Shown one piece after another: positions 21,861 through 22,570 of a DNA stretch of 22,570 nt. Under the pieces are notes generated by a model. That model worked only from the letters and a program-made list of their open reading frames with translations. It made no database searches and was not told where the DNA came from. Position 1 is the stretch's first letter; each line of letters starts with the position of its first letter. A program made the translations under genes and the position numbers. Source of the stretch: a virus; IMG/VR virus record IMGVR_UViG_3300032050_015732, positions 1-22,570 of that record. One strand, given 5' to 3'.

Positions 21861-22079
21861 CTAGGGACCGAGCACCCGCTGCTGGTTGGCAGCCAGGATC
21901 AGCGCCACCTCGCGGGGCACGAAGTGCGGCTGGGCGGAGATGTGCCCCTCGCGATCGAGGAAGAGCACCCGCAGCAGCTGGCCGGCGGTGCCCAGCAGGT
22001 GAACGGAAACAAAGCGGATCGGGCACTGGCGCTCGATCGGCCCGTGGCCTGGCTGAGCGGGGCAGAGAGGGCGAGCCAT
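21861..22079 (-). CDS. Small protein, paralogue of the 12192 gene
   Basis: ATG 22079 gives a 72-aa protein, MARPLCPAQPGHGPIERQ then CPIRFVSVHLLGTAGQLLRVLF, LDREGHISAQPHFVPREVAL and ILAANQQRVLGP. It aligns with the 71-aa product of 12192-12407 through CPIR, the nearby His, the VLFxDREG strand and PxFVPxEVAxxLA. Function is unknown. A longer reading frame continues upstream to 22568, but it crosses the leader element and has no coding character. The gene is separated from other genes by gaps and seems to be its own transcription unit. Confidence 0.65.
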   Translation of the reverse strand: MARPLCPAQPGHGPIERQCPIRFVSVHLLGTAGQLLRVLFLDREGHISAQPHFVPREVALILAANQQRVLGP

Positions 22080-22130
22080 GGCAGGAATGGCGAACGACAC
22101 CACCGCTGCGCCCCGGTGAAGCCAGCGCGG

Positions 22131-22177
22131 CGCAGGGGTCGCGTAACGCAGTGGAGCGACTCGCTTCAGCCCTTGCG
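22131..22177 (-). promoter_or_regulatory. Nested inverted-repeat leader element B
   Basis: CGCAGGGG at 22131-22138 pairs with CCCTTGCG at 22170-22177 (7 of 8, the exception being a G-T pair), enclosing TCGC/GCGA. It shares with element A the strings GGGTCG, CGACTCGC and TCAGCCCTTGC. The outer pair differs between the two elements but stays complementary. An overlapping hairpin, CTTGCGC-ggc-GCGCAAG, lies at 22172-22188. The near arm is 51 nt before the start at 22079. Confidence 0.5.
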
Positions 22178-22570
22178 CGGCGCGCAAGCCGGGGCAGACC
22201 GGGTGGCGTGATCGCCAGACCTCAGGGGCGCCTCCCCGTTTCGCTTCCCGGAGGATCAGCTCTCCAGGAGGGACTGGCTGGTGGAGGATGCACCTATCGG
22301 CAGCGGCCGCCAGGTGCACTGGGCCACGACCTGGCTGGACCAAGGCGGATTCGGTATGGGCTGGCGTTGTTGCTGTGAGGGTCTGTGAACCTCCGCTGGC
22401 CGTCGCAGCTCCCGGCGTCAGCGCCAAAGCCCCAGTGCTGCAGGGCATCGCCGCAGGCGTATGCAATTTCTGCATTGTTCTCTGAGCCGATGTGGTCTGG
22501 GGCAGGGTGCGGCACGAGGCAGGATTGTCTCTGAATGGCCAGCCGCATGGTTTTTCTACCCCCCACAACC
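22178..22570. other. Right-end stretch without a convincing gene
   Basis: About 390 bp. On the plus strand a short frame from GTG 22281 to 22388 reads GRQVHWATTWLDQGGFGMGW before a Cys-rich end and could be the tail of a decayed gene. On the minus strand a frame from about 22548 lacks coding-like composition. An ATGCA-atttc-TGCAT repeat is at 22461-22475. Nothing else is seen. Confidence 0.4.

Noticed and set aside
21728-22378. 216-codon plus-strand frame overlapping the small gene at 21861
   Set aside because: After the first 35 residues it becomes Arg/Ala/Gly-rich with no domain, and it crosses a conserved leader element. Its first part (from ATG 21746) could be a tiny gene but has no support.
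1-22570. tRNA gene or integrase attachment site
   Set aside because: No cloverleaf-like segment or integrase gene was seen by eye; a computed tRNA scan would be decisive.

Overview
The window is GC-rich, densely coding DNA that reads like an integrated phage-type element, or a piece of one, from a picocyanobacterium of the Synechococcus/Cyanobium kind. That host assignment is inferred from overall protein style, including a ferredoxin/metallo-beta-lactamase fusion of a type I associate with cyanobacteria and plastids; no rRNA or housekeeping gene confirms it. No integrase, attachment site or tRNA is visible, so the ends of the element are not defined here.

Left arm (1-5884, + strand): the end of a RepA/DnaB-like replication ATPase, about 340 bp of iteron-like repeats, a RecB-type PD-(D/E)XK nuclease, a small unknown protein, a resolvase-like protein, small and large terminase subunits, and a sigma-70-like protein with regions 2 and 3 but no region 4. 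Most of these genes overlap or abut.

Insert (about 5885-7742): a visibly AT-richer block with one gene on the minus strand, an SMC/OLD-like ATPase whose C-terminus carries a HEPN-like RxxxxH motif. It separates the sigma gene from the portal gene and looks like an acquired defence cargo.

Head module (7743-18795): DUF4055-type portal, two unknown proteins and a coiled-coil scaffold; then an unusual interruption holding a ferredoxin-MBL hydrolase, a small basic protein, a SpoT/MESH1-like HD hydrolase, a reverse-strand lysis pair (C39-like peptidase plus holin-like membrane protein) and an AT-rich orphan gene; then the major capsid protein and a tight operon of four small structural proteins ending in a collagen-like fibre. 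No tape measure, tail tube, sheath or baseplate gene is present. Either the tail genes lie beyond the left edge, or this is a capsid-forming satellite or gene-transfer-agent-like element; the sequence cannot decide.

Right arm (18841-22570, mostly minus strand): an unknown protein, a PrlF/YhaV-type toxin-antitoxin pair with a palindromic operator candidate, a second sigma factor with regions 2-4, and two small proteins. One of these (21861-22079) is a paralogue of the small gene at 12192-12407. Three reverse-strand genes have a nested inverted repeat of the form CAAGG...CCTTG about 50 nt upstream of the start codon, and a fourth has a related one, so they may form one regulon. Beyond 22080 I see no convincing gene.
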